From NCBI GenBank assembly GCA_024274705.1, contig JAJSAL010000033.1:1-33681 (forward strand): DNA of 33,681 nucleotides. The letters are read 5' to 3'. The stretch is from Spirochaetota bacterium. GTDB taxonomy: Bacteria; Spirochaetota; Spirochaetia; SPDA01; JAJSAL01. The notes below the pieces were generated by a model. It did no database searches. It was given only the letters and a program-made list of their open reading frames with translations, and was not told where the DNA came from. The translations under genes were made by a program, and so were the position numbers. Below are positions 7,930 to 15,840 of the stretch, piece by piece. Positions within the stretch are counted from its first letter, which is position 1, and every line of letters starts with the position of its first letter.

Positions 7930-9074
7930 GCCGGGTTCCGTGACTCCAACTGACGGACAACATTCAGAAGCTGTTCCTTCTTCGACTCACGAAGGGAGTT
8001 GTATTCATCCTCCTTAATGTTCCCGTGCTTGAAGTCGTAATCCAACTGTGCTATCTCTTCGACCATTTTTCCCTTCTCAGACGCAAGGTCTTCCCGGGTT
8101 TCCGGTCCTGTTCCGCTGTGCTTTTTTAAGAAGGGAAAGAATAATGCCCCTGCCGCAATAAGCAGGGCTGCTATAATTAAGAACCGTTGACCCGGGGTTT
8201 CCCCTGCGGCTAAAGGCACCTCGATATCGATGGTAACCGAATCTCCCTGGGCCAAATCCCTGGCTGTAAAATGCTGGTACTCAACTCCCCTGATGTTGGT
8301 CGGCTCATTTCTTTCCAGGCTGTCGCTTGATACGCCCGCTTCCGCAATGCCTAAAAAGAGATCAAATTGTTTTGTCTGGAGATCGATTGCCCGCTGCAGT
8401 GCATATAACCCGTCATCGGCTGTTAAATCGTATGAAAAAGATACTTCCTGTCCTTCCGGACGAATTGGTATGGAAAGCAGAATGGCTTCACCATTTACTC
8501 CGACATTCTCTTTGCCCAACCAGTCGGCAATACTGATCCTGTGAGCTCCTGAAGGCAGGAGAAATTCCAATGCAGAAACATCCTCCGGGACATAGGTGTA
8601 AGGAACTTCATTTTTCAAAAACAGCATCTCCTGAACATGGAGCCCGCCTTCTTCTCTTTCAATAATGAGATGATGGCTGCTGATCGTAAGCTTTGAGGAA
8701 TCCGTCGATTTCTCATACACCGGAAGAACCACCGGACTTGGGGAACCCTCATCATCGGCCTTGAAGGGACCGCTGTAATACGTTATCCCCTGGTAAGCGA
8801 CGGTCAATCCCCAGGAGAAAACCGATCCTTCGGGCAACCGCTGAAAAGCGAAGGTTCCCTGGTCATCTGTGAACATACTATCAGAACTTTCAGCCGCTTC
8901 TTCGGAAATGATGAAAAGCGTAACTTCCGCCTGGGCCACGGGTTCGTTATCGAATGTACCGTTTACCACCATCCCGGAAATCTGTCTGTCGGGATTCTCT
9001 TCCGCCGGGAGAAGAGGATGAATAGTTAAAAGGATCAACATGCCCAGGACCGTAGTCTGTAATCTGTAATTCAA
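7926..9074 (-). CDS. Membrane-anchored carboxypeptidase-regulatory-like protein in the ccm cluster
   Basis: The 382-residue protein has a signal peptide (to about A24), then a beta-sandwich of the carboxypeptidase-regulatory type (ISGMVVNGTF to FAFQRLPEGS, ~32-82). A second periplasmic beta-rich domain spans about 125-290. A membrane helix (RFLIIAALLIAAGALFFPFL, 297-316) and a cytoplasmic helical tail follow (EEIAQLDYDFKHGNIKEDEY). The tail resembles the first helices of CcmI/CycH, with the pattern LDxDFxxGxIxExEY. It lies between the zinc-ribbon gene and ccmA, with a 4-bp overlap into ccmA, so it very probably takes part in cytochrome c maturation. I do not recognise a named family. It may hold apocytochrome or the CcmF/H module in the periplasm; this is inference. 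Confidence 0.75.
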   Translation of the reverse strand: MNYRLQTTVLGMLILLTIHPLLPAEENPDRQISGMVVNGTFDNEPVAQAEVTLFIISEEAAESSDSMFTDDQGTFAFQRLPEGSVFSWGLTVAYQGITYYSGPFKADDEGSPSPVVLPVYEKSTDSSKLTISSHHLIIEREEGGLHVQEMLFLKNEVPYTYVPEDVSALEFLLPSGAHRISIADWLGKENVGVNGEAILLSIPIRPEGQEVSFSYDLTADDGLYALQRAIDLQTKQFDLFLGIAEAGVSSDSLERNEPTNIRGVEYQHFTARDLAQGDSVTIDIEVPLAAGETPGQRFLIIAALLIAAGALFFPFLKKHSGTGPETREDLASEKGKMVEEIAQLDYDFKHGNIKEDEYNSLRESKKEQLLNVVRQLESRNPA

Positions 9075-9695
9075 TTAAGTCGTCTCCTTCGAAGGAATAA
9101 GCTGCTTGCCGCACTGAGGGCAAAAACGAGCCCAGGTATCGCAGGGAAACTGGCAGTGGGGACAACACCTTTGCATGGTTTCGCCGCACTTTTTGCAAAA
9201 TCTGGCAGCAGGAGGGTTGATTGACCGGCAGTTCCGGCACATCTGCCGGAAATCTTCCCGGCAGGCACTGCAGTAGATTCGTCCCTGCCTGTTATGCTTA
9301 CCACAGGCGGGACAAATAATATCCGGAAGGCGTCCAGCCGATTTAATTCTTAAGCCTAGTTCTTCCCGTTTTTGGGCGATCTCCTCCTCCACTGCTGTTT
9401 CCCATCCTTCACTTTTCTTCGATTCCCACTCCTCCTGTTCCTTTATTACTTCCAGTGCTTCGGCTTTATACGATTCGTAATAGTTCTCGTAGTCGGAATC
9501 GGATAACTTCCCTGTCCGGTGATCCATCTCCAGTTCATTGATTGCCGTATAACTCTGTTCTTTCCGGCTGACAAGTTCCATCATCTTGCTGTCCGGACCA
9601 TCCGGGTCAGAAATCTTTTTTGCACTTTTACGGAAAAGCGGGTAAACAATGATAAAAAAAACCAGCAGCAGCAACGCTGCCATAGCTACCGTCAT
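9075..9695 (-). CDS. Zinc-ribbon protein with CcmI-like N-terminal anchor
   Basis: In these 206 residues, a membrane helix (AMAALLLLVFFIIVYPLF, 4-21) is followed by a coiled segment: AINELEMDHRTGKLSDSDYE, then a Glu/Lys-rich coil to about 115. This copies the start of CcmI (one helix, then an ALxELExDxxxGKLSxxDYE pattern). Where CcmI would go on to TPR repeats, this protein instead has three CxxC...CxxC zinc ribbons: C128/C131/C142/C145, C153/C156/C167/C170 and C178/C181/C192/C195. They should face the cytoplasm. The RBS AAGGAG supports the start at 9695. It sits directly after ccmH. I infer a CcmI-related scaffold; the role of the ribbons is unknown. Confidence 0.75.
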   Translation of the reverse strand: MTVAMAALLLLVFFIIVYPLFRKSAKKISDPDGPDSKMMELVSRKEQSYTAINELEMDHRTGKLSDSDYENYYESYKAEALEVIKEQEEWESKKSEGWETAVEEEIAQKREELGLRIKSAGRLPDIICPACGKHNRQGRIYCSACREDFRQMCRNCRSINPPAARFCKKCGETMQRCCPHCQFPCDTWARFCPQCGKQLIPSKETT

Positions 9696-9706
9696 CGGTT
9701 GACTCC

Positions 9707-10189
9707 TTATTCGAAATCTTTCAATTCCTGATTGAAAGTCTGTTCATAGGCCTTGTTTTTTTCCGGTGACTGGACTGTATTATCGCTCCTTTCCCACGAT
9801 GCGGGATATAGACGTCGCTGCCTGACCCATAACAAGATAAGAAAAACGAGAATTCCCGCTCCCACGATAATGCTGGCAAAAGGCAACACCCACACAGTCA
9901 AATTGAATCCTTCTTTTGGAGGAGCTGCCAGAACGACTTCACCGTACTTATCTACAAAATACCTTATGATCTGTTCCTTGGTTTCCCCTGCGGCTATTTT
10001 TTCATTGATAAGCTCCCGCATGGGAATAGCCACGCCACAATTGGTGTGATTGCAGTTTTCAAGAACCAGGCCGCAGCCGCACTGGCAAACCAGTTCGTTG
10101 GCAATATCTTCCTGGGTCAAGGTGAAACCGGCAGGACCGAAAGCAGAAAGAATCAGTGCCAGGATTATTATTTTATCGGGTATCTTCAT
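9707..10189 (-). CDS. ccmH: Cytochrome c biogenesis protein CcmH
   Basis: This 160-residue protein has a signal peptide, a small periplasmic thiol domain, a membrane helix (~98-122) and a short cytoplasmic tail. The thiol site reads NELVCQCGCG, then LENCNHTNCG, with cysteines at 35, 37, 39, 46 and 51. This differs from the LRCxVCQ motif of proteobacterial CcmH and is closer to the CxCGCG form of other lineages. The helix pair after it (IPMRELINEKIAAGETKEQIIRYFVDKYGE) is diagnostic. CcmH reduces or holds the CxxCH thiols of apocytochrome for heme ligation. It starts 4 bp inside the ccmF end (10186-10189), so the two are translationally coupled. The extra cysteines could bind metal or replace the missing CcmG. 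Confidence 0.9.
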   Translation of the reverse strand: MKIPDKIIILALILSAFGPAGFTLTQEDIANELVCQCGCGLVLENCNHTNCGVAIPMRELINEKIAAGETKEQIIRYFVDKYGEVVLAAPPKEGFNLTVWVLPFASIIVGAGILVFLILLWVRQRRLYPASWERSDNTVQSPEKNKAYEQTFNQELKDFE

Positions 10190-12174
10190 TTTTTTACAGT
10201 TTCCCGGGTATACTTGACACGCATTCTCTTTCGGTCCCGACGGTCAGGAAGCATAACCAGGAGTGTTCCCACAGTCAGCACGGCCCCTCCGATCCAGATC
10301 CAGATAACCAGGGGGTTGATAATGAGCTTGAAAGTTGCAGTAATTTCCTTTGTATCGTAGCCTGCAAGAATGACATAGAAATCCTCCTTTAGAGTGGATC
10401 TGATGGCTACTTCGGATGCGTTCTGAACCGTCCCATGATCATAAATATCGATAGACGGACTTACATAGCCGATAAACTTGCCATCCATCTCTAAAGAAAG
10501 AGTTGCCGCTGTGACTTCCTTGTTTTCAGTAGGGAATTGCGTCAGTGTTTCGAAGGTCACCGAATAGTTTCTCAGGCTGGTTGTTTCTCCCTGTTTCAAA
10601 TGAATTTCCTTGGAAGTTCGAAAGGCTGATGAACCGGTAATCCCGATAAAAATCAGTACCATTCCGAAATGCACGATATAACCGCCGTAACGGCGTTTGT
10701 TTCTCCAGACAAGCCTGGCAATAGCTGTAAAGAACCGTTCCGATTTCAGGCTCCGCCTGGCGTTAACGCCGCTTATAAACTCCAGCACGATTGTCGCGGT
10801 TACAAAAATGGCGATTGTAAACGTAAGTAACGCGAAACCGTGCCGAATTCCAGCCAGGAAAAGCCCGGTAACGCCGACCATGGCGATAATAAAAGGCGTT
10901 AACAAGTTTCGCCGGAAGTTGAGCCAGGTAGCTTTGCGCCAGGGAATCAGGGGACAAATCCCGGTAACCAGAAGGAGCGCAAGAGCAATGGGGACAATGA
11001 TTTTATTGAAAAAGGGCGGTCCTACCGTAATTTTCGTACCTGTTACCGCCTCGGAGATTATGGGAAATATGGTTCCTAAAAAAACCGCAAAAGTAGCACC
11101 TACCAGGATCAGGTTATTGAAAAGGAAACTGCTCTCCCGGGATACAAGAGAATCAAGTTCGTTCGTGCTTTTAAGAAGAGAATACCGGATTATAACCAGT
11201 AACAAACTGATTGCAAGAGCCAGGAGAAGAAATGCGAGAAACAGTGGACCCAGGGCGGAGCGGCCGAAAGAATGAACCGAGGAAATAATTCCGCTTCTAG
11301 TGATAAATGTGCCGAAAATGGTTAACAGGAACGTTAAAATGATGAGTACAATATTCCACACTTTCAGCATATTCTTTCGTTCCTGGATCATCACCGAATG
11401 GAGATAGGCGGTTCCTGTAAGCCATGGCATCAGGGAAGCATTTTCCACCGGATCCCAGGCCCAGTAGCCGCCCCATCCTAATTCCACATATGCCCATTTT
11501 GCTCCGAGAAATATTCCGACTCCCAGGAAAAACCAGGAAAAAATTGTCCATCGGCGGGTGCTGCGGATCCATGAATCGTCCAGCTGCTTGGTAATTAAGG
11601 CGGCTATGGCAAACGCGAAAGGTATGGTAAAACCGACGTAGCCTATCAGGAGGGTCGGAGGATGAAAGAGCATTCCGGGATTCTGAAGAAGCGGGTTCAA
11701 GCCCTGGCCGTCAAGGGGGACCACATCTAACCTGGTAAAAGGCGATGAAACCGAGGAAAGGAGAATTAGAAAAAACATCTGAATAACAGCCAGAACGGTA
11801 TTAACATACGGCAGCAGGCTGATGTTCTGCCGCCTGTTTTGCACGACAACAACAGTCATACACACACCCAGCAGCCATGCCCAGAACAGAAGTGATCCTG
11901 CCTGGCCTCCCCAGAGCGCCGATAGGGTGTAGGCAAGAGGCAGGTTCCGGCTGGAATAGTCGGCTACATATGCGAGTTCAAAGTCGTTTGTAACGAAGGC
12001 GTAGAGCAGTGCTGCAACACTAACCGTCAGCAAACCGGACATGCCTAAGGTTGCATTCATGGCACTCTTAACCAGTTCGGTTTTTTTCCATCGTATTCCT
12101 ATAATTGAAGCCAGGATGGAATATCCTGTTACAACCAAGGCGATGAGGAGGGCAAAGTTTCCTATATATGTCAT
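10186..12174 (-). CDS. ccmF: Cytochrome c heme lyase subunit CcmF
   Basis: The 662-residue polytopic membrane protein matches the usual CcmF length (~640-660). The periplasmic WWD heme-binding motif is clear: ELGWGGYWAWDPVENASLMP (residues 231-250). Flanking histidines include H171 (MLFHPPTLLIGY) and H259 (YLHSVMIQER). The C-terminal soluble domain contains the usual RYGGYIVHFGMVLIFIG entry and ends with a membrane helix near LVIWIWIGGAVLTVGTLL. CcmF transfers heme from CcmE to apocytochrome together with CcmH, encoded immediately downstream. The start is supported by an AGAGG-like site upstream. Confidence 0.96.
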   Translation of the reverse strand: MTYIGNFALLIALVVTGYSILASIIGIRWKKTELVKSAMNATLGMSGLLTVSVAALLYAFVTNDFELAYVADYSSRNLPLAYTLSALWGGQAGSLLFWAWLLGVCMTVVVVQNRRQNISLLPYVNTVLAVIQMFFLILLSSVSSPFTRLDVVPLDGQGLNPLLQNPGMLFHPPTLLIGYVGFTIPFAFAIAALITKQLDDSWIRSTRRWTIFSWFFLGVGIFLGAKWAYVELGWGGYWAWDPVENASLMPWLTGTAYLHSVMIQERKNMLKVWNIVLIILTFLLTIFGTFITRSGIISSVHSFGRSALGPLFLAFLLLALAISLLLVIIRYSLLKSTNELDSLVSRESSFLFNNLILVGATFAVFLGTIFPIISEAVTGTKITVGPPFFNKIIVPIALALLLVTGICPLIPWRKATWLNFRRNLLTPFIIAMVGVTGLFLAGIRHGFALLTFTIAIFVTATIVLEFISGVNARRSLKSERFFTAIARLVWRNKRRYGGYIVHFGMVLIFIGITGSSAFRTSKEIHLKQGETTSLRNYSVTFETLTQFPTENKEVTAATLSLEMDGKFIGYVSPSIDIYDHGTVQNASEVAIRSTLKEDFYVILAGYDTKEITATFKLIINPLVIWIWIGGAVLTVGTLLVMLPDRRDRKRMRVKYTRETVKK

Positions 12175-12256
12175 AGTCCAAGCCTCTTTTATCGATCTTT
12201 TTTGATGTACAAAGTAAAACAGTATTACCCTAAAATAAGGGTGTCAGTCTATAGGT

Positions 12257-12667
12257 TCAGTCCGCCGGTTCGTATTTAGACGGGCATTTTGGAAGGAGCG
12301 TTGTAGCCTTGAAGATGCCCGCAGGCGAATAGGACCCCTCAACAACGATCTCGATACCGTTTTCAAATGTATCCGGAACAACTCCCTGGTAAACAACGGG
12401 AATACGGGTCTTCCCGTTTTCGTCAATGACCTGGAATTCCAGCTGGAGTTCCTTGGGGTCCCATTGGATTGAACCGTCGGCTACAAATCCTCCAAGGCGC
12501 AGCCCTTTTGTATAGGCTTCTTCTCCCATCTTTATAACCTCGCTGGGAGTCAAATAGTACATGCTGGTGTCCCTGATTCCCGTATAGACCAGATACCCTA
12601 TGCCTCCCAGGATGAGTACTCCTGCAATGAGAAACTTAGCTTTCCTTGATTTTAATTTTAAACCCAT
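12257..12667 (-). CDS. ccmE: Heme chaperone CcmE, cysteine (CxxxY) variant
   Basis: The 136-residue protein has an N-terminal membrane anchor (FLIAGVLILGGIGYLVYTG, 12-30) and the OB-fold periplasmic domain: YYLTPSEVI, LRLGGFVADGSI, then VVYQGVVPDTFENGIEIVVEG. The heme-binding site is unusual. The canonical His of the HxxxY motif is replaced by Cys: KCPSKYEP, with C128 and Y132. The cysteine form is known from Desulfovibrio and archaeal System I variants. CcmE receives heme from CcmC and passes it to CcmF. The domain is otherwise intact, so this is a true variant and not a decayed gene. It is encoded 82 bp before ccmF. Confidence 0.93.
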   Translation of the reverse strand: MGLKLKSRKAKFLIAGVLILGGIGYLVYTGIRDTSMYYLTPSEVIKMGEEAYTKGLRLGGFVADGSIQWDPKELQLEFQVIDENGKTRIPVVYQGVVPDTFENGIEIVVEGSYSPAGIFKATTLLPKCPSKYEPAD

Positions 12668-12679
12668 AGAGTATACCCT

Positions 12680-13267
12680 TCAGATCCTGTTTCCATACCG
12701 CTCCTCGACTTTGAAGATTACCGCTTCGGGCTGCAGACTTTCGTTTAAAAGGTTTTGGATGTAGCTTTTAACTTCCACGGCTCCTCTGGGGATATCGCAG
12801 GTGCACAGGTCAAGACGTATGATACCACACTTTCCGCATGGACAATTAAATTCCGAGGCGATTTGTTGAACCTCTTTTGCCCAGGCTACATCGGCGCCGA
12901 ATCCGGAATTTATATTTCTGGAATCCCGGGATACCGAGCTGATGCGGAAACCCACAAGACCAACGACAATGACACCTGCCAGCACGAAGGTAATTACCCG
13001 CCATTTTGTTTGGGCTGCTCCCTTACGCTTTGCCGGCGTCCTTGCATATTGCCTGGTTTTGCCGGTTTTACGCTGGTAGTGCGATTTACCGGCGGGAACG
13101 CCCTTGACGATCTTTGCTTTAGCTCCGCAATAAACACAGAATTTGCTGTTTTTAGGCAATTCTTTAGAGCAACTGCTGCAGACATTCTTTTTCTGTAAAG
13201 GTTCCCCGCAATTGCTGCAACAGACGTGTTTTGCCGGATTATCAAAGTCGCACTTCTCGCATTTCAT
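12680..13267 (-). CDS. Zinc-ribbon protein fused to a CcmH-like thiol domain
   Basis: The protein has 195 residues and three parts. Two N-terminal zinc ribbons use C3/C6/C17/C20 and C30/C33/C44/C47. A basic linker (residues 54-88, rich in Lys and Arg) leads to a single membrane helix (VITFVLAGVIVVGLVGF, 91-107). The C-terminal domain, predicted periplasmic, reads VQQIASEFNCPCGKCG, then LDLCTCDIPRGAVEVK and ends FKVEERYGNRI. That pattern (IAxEfxCxCGxC ... CxCxxPxGAxExKxxI ... ERYG) aligns by eye with the thiol domain of the CcmH encoded at 9707-10189. This is the first gene of the ccm cluster; RBS AGGAGATGTT precedes its start. A redox or apocytochrome-binding role is inferred. I know no named family with this arrangement. 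Confidence 0.8.
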   Translation of the reverse strand: MKCEKCDFDNPAKHVCCSNCGEPLQKKNVCSSCSKELPKNSKFCVYCGAKAKIVKGVPAGKSHYQRKTGKTRQYARTPAKRKGAAQTKWRVITFVLAGVIVVGLVGFRISSVSRDSRNINSGFGADVAWAKEVQQIASEFNCPCGKCGIIRLDLCTCDIPRGAVEVKSYIQNLLNESLQPEAVIFKVEERYGNRI

Positions 13268-13362
13268 AACATCTCCTTACCAGTAACTGTTCATATATGG
13301 ACACCAGTCTCTTACCTGATTCTTGATAATACCTTACTGGGGTAGGGTTGAAAGCTTATAGT

Positions 13363-13390
13363 TTTTATCATATTGAACTTGCGAAGTCAA
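13363..13390 (-). promoter_or_regulatory. Possible promoter for the ccm cluster
   Basis: On the minus strand TTGACT (13385-13390) is followed after 16 bp by TAAAAA (13363-13368), about 100 bp upstream of the first ccm gene. The -35 is good and the -10 weak. No other candidate in the gap is better. Confidence 0.3.
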
Positions 13391-13563
13391 GTCCTTTCGG
13401 AGTAATTACGGCAATGCTGAAAGGAGCCCTTCGGCGTTGGTCAATCTAATATTGTACCGGCTTTGGCTGTTTCCCTGGCTCCTCGAAAAAAAACCGAATT
13501 CAGGTGCTTCCTGTGGGCTGTTTACTTGTACAAATCCCGGGTTTTGTAGATTATTACGGGCAT

Positions 13564-14340
13564 ATGAAACGGTCAGACCGTCAGAACAGGATACTCACCA
13601 TCTTAAGGGCCATGCAGCGGGAGATACGGGTGGAGGAGCTGGCGGAAATGATGGGTGTGTCCCACCTGACCATCAGGCGGGACCTGGATCAGCTTACAGG
13701 CTCCCGGACGATCATCAGGACCCACGGGGGCTGTCTCGCCGTGGGAAGGGCCGCTCTGGAAACGGAATACCACGAGAAGGTGGGGCTCAACTTCGAGCTT
13801 AAACAGGCCATTGGAAAGAAGGCTGCAGGATTGGTGCATGATGGTGAATCCCTGCTGTTAAACGACGGATCCACTACGTTTCATCTGGCCACCCAGCTTG
13901 GTTTCAAAAAAGATCTGAGAGTATATACCAACTCCCTGGCCCTCATTACCGAAATAACCAGGTTTTCTTCTATAAAGCTCTACATCATAGGCGGTGAATA
14001 CAACGAAGCGAGCTATTCCTTAAGGGGCGGCCTTCTGGAGGAGACCCTGGACCGCTATACCTTTGACACGGTCTTCCTCGGCGCGGACTGCGTGGATGCA
14101 CAGGGACGGTGCATGGTGAGCACCACCGAAGAGGCAAGGATTACCCGGGTCATGCTTCGCTCGGGGAACAGGAAGGTACTGCTGGCGGACCATACCAAAG
14201 CAGGCTCTGCCCGTGGTCATTGTGCGTATGGAACCCTGGAGGATTTCGATATCTGGGTGACATCGGGTAACTTAAGTGAAAAGCAAAGAGAAGGATATTC
14301 TAAGAAAGTAGCTCTTTCCATTGCTGAAAACAGTGTATAG
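13564..14340 (+). CDS. DeoR/GlpR-family transcriptional repressor
   Basis: With the start at 13564 the protein has 258 residues, the usual length; the frame extends upstream but the extension is unlike the family. The N-terminal winged helix-turn-helix is RQNRILTILRAMQRE, then VEELAEMMGVSHLTIRRDL, and IIRTHGGC. The C-terminal DeoR sensor domain follows, with LLNDGSTTFHLA (phosphosugar loop) and VLLADHTKAG near the end. Such proteins sense phosphorylated sugars and repress nearby catabolic operons. It is followed by an aminotransferase gene whose promoter holds a tandem repeat that is the natural candidate operator. Confidence 0.92.
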   Translation: MKRSDRQNRILTILRAMQREIRVEELAEMMGVSHLTIRRDLDQLTGSRTIIRTHGGCLAVGRAALETEYHEKVGLNFELKQAIGKKAAGLVHDGESLLLNDGSTTFHLATQLGFKKDLRVYTNSLALITEITRFSSIKLYIIGGEYNEASYSLRGGLLEETLDRYTFDTVFLGADCVDAQGRCMVSTTEEARITRVMLRSGNRKVLLADHTKAGSARGHCAYGTLEDFDIWVTSGNLSEKQREGYSKKVALSIAENSV

Positions 14341-14353
14341 TGCCGCCGATCTG

Positions 14354-14382
14354 TTGACAGCCCTGGTCGTTTCTGCTATATT
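14354..14382 (+). promoter_or_regulatory. Sigma70-type promoter before the aminotransferase gene
   Basis: TTGACA (14354-14359) and TATATT (14377-14382) are separated by exactly 17 bp. The -10 element runs into the tandem TGAACAA repeat, so a bound repressor would block transcription. The promoter is placed after the DeoR gene. Confidence 0.8.
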
Positions 14383-14422
14383 TGAACAAATTGAACAATA
14401 TATTTGAACAAAATGAACAATA
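14379..14422 (+). promoter_or_regulatory. Tandem 22-bp operator-like repeat with four TGAACAA boxes
   Basis: Two adjacent 22-bp units (14379-14400 and 14401-14422) are identical except for one base. Each carries two TGAACAA boxes, giving starts at 14383, 14392, 14405 and 14414. The 22-bp period equals about two helical turns, so all units face the same side of the DNA. DeoR-family proteins often bind direct repeats, and the DeoR gene is directly upstream. The repeat is seen; the regulator pairing is inferred. Confidence 0.75.
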
Positions 14423-14442
14423 AACGAAAGGAGACATACACC

Positions 14443-15813
14443 ATGGCAAAAGACTGGTGGAAAGAATCAGCAAAAGACATTCCCATCGTAAAAACGGATA
14501 TTCCCGGACCGGAATCGAAAAGGATGCATGCAAGCACTACACGGTACTTTCACGGCCTCTCTTCACAGGTGAAGCTGTTTCCGGTCTGTTTTTCAGAAGG
14601 GCACGGCATCATGCTGAAAGATGTTGACGGCAACAAATTCCTGGATTTTTCTTCCGGTATCTATGTCACATCATTAGGACACTGTCATCCCAAGATTTCC
14701 GAGGCAGTCGCGCACTGGGCCAAGAGGCTTATGAACGCCCATGACTTTACAACACCTGTCAAGGAAAAGCTGTGCGAGAAGCTGGCGGAGGTTCTTCCGG
14801 GAAAGCTGAATGCCATGCAGTTCTATTCTGACGGCACTTCCGCGGTGGAAGCGGCGATCCGGGCGGCCCGGGCAATTACCGGAAAGCACGAGTTTATCTC
14901 CTGTTTCCGCGACTTCCATGGGAAGTCCCAGGCCGCGGTAAGCTGCGCCCAGATGCTCCGGGGTGATGTGTTCAGCTACGGACCCACCAGGGCGCCGGGG
15001 TTCTACATGGTTCCCAGGCCTAACCCGTATCATCCCCATTTTAAAAAACCCGACGGCTCCATCGATACAGACGGATACATCAGTTTCTTTAAAGAGTTTA
15101 TTACCGAATCCACAGTGGGTAATGTAGCCGCATTTGTGCTGGAACCGATCCAGGGGTGGGGTGGATCTATCGTTCCTCCGGACGATTTCTTTCCGAAACT
15201 TCGCAAGCTCTGCGACGATATGGGCATCCTTCTCTATGCGGACGAGATTCTCACCGGTATGGGAAGGACCGGCGAATGGATGGCCATGAACCACTGGGAC
15301 GTAGTTCCGGATATCGTCACCTTTGGAAAGTCCTTCGGCAACGGGTTTCCTGTTACCGCCATGGTGGTGAGTGAGGAAAACGCCGAAGCCCTGGACAAGA
15401 TCTCAGCGTCATCCAGTTACGGCGGAAACCCCATGGCCTGTGCCGCGGCCCTTGCTTCCATCGAAGTGATCGAGGAAGAAGACATCCTGGAAAATGTCCG
15501 TACCGTCGGTGCTTTTATTAAAAAACGTATGGAGGAGATCAAGGAGAATCATCCTATTGTGGGGGACATAAAAGCCAAGGGGTTCCTCCTGGGTATGGAA
15601 CTGGTAAAGGACAAACAATCCAAAGAGCCCTTTGCAGAAGCGGGTAAACTGGTATATCAGAAAGCCTTCCGGAAAGGCCTTGCCTGGATTCCTGCAGGCC
15701 ATATTCTCAGAATGTCACCTCCCCTCATCATGGATTAAAAGTACGCGGACACGGGGCTTACCATGATCGAGGAAGCAATAGCGGAAGTGGAAAAGGAATA
15801 CGGGTATGCGTAA
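14443..15813 (+). pseudogene. PLP-dependent class III aminotransferase with in-frame stop near the C-terminus
   Basis: ATG at 14443 follows AAAGGAG. The frame encodes 431 residues of a fold-type I class III aminotransferase: the PLP-phosphate loop SDGTSAVEAAIRAA (129-142), D267 in YADEILTGMGRTGEW, and the Schiff-base lysine K296 in TFGKSFGNGFP. Translation halts at TAA (15736-15738) right after MSPPLIMD. The same frame then continues for 24 codons of family-like sequence (KYADTGLTMIEEAIAEVE and on) to a second TAA at 15811. A single G-to-T change (GAA to TAA) explains this. The lost part is the last helix, so some activity may remain. The operon partner downstream is an oxidoreductase. The substrate is likely an amino sugar or omega-amino compound, not determined. 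Confidence 0.85.
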
Positions 15814-15840
15814 AAAAGATACCCCGGGAGGAGGTTTCCC

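Noticed and set aside
10697..11275. Plus-strand frame of 192 codons
   Set aside because: It is antisense to ccmF, which is full length with the WWD motif; its basic-rich translation has no recognisable domain.
12225..12245. Small ACCCT/AGGGT hairpin between ccmE and ccmF
   Set aside because: A 5-bp stem with an AT loop is too weak, and the genes on both sides clearly belong to one cluster.
15736..15738. TAA as a recoded sense codon
   Set aside because: Known recoding uses TGA (selenocysteine) or TAG (pyrrolysine); other genes here end at TAA normally, so a mutation is simpler.
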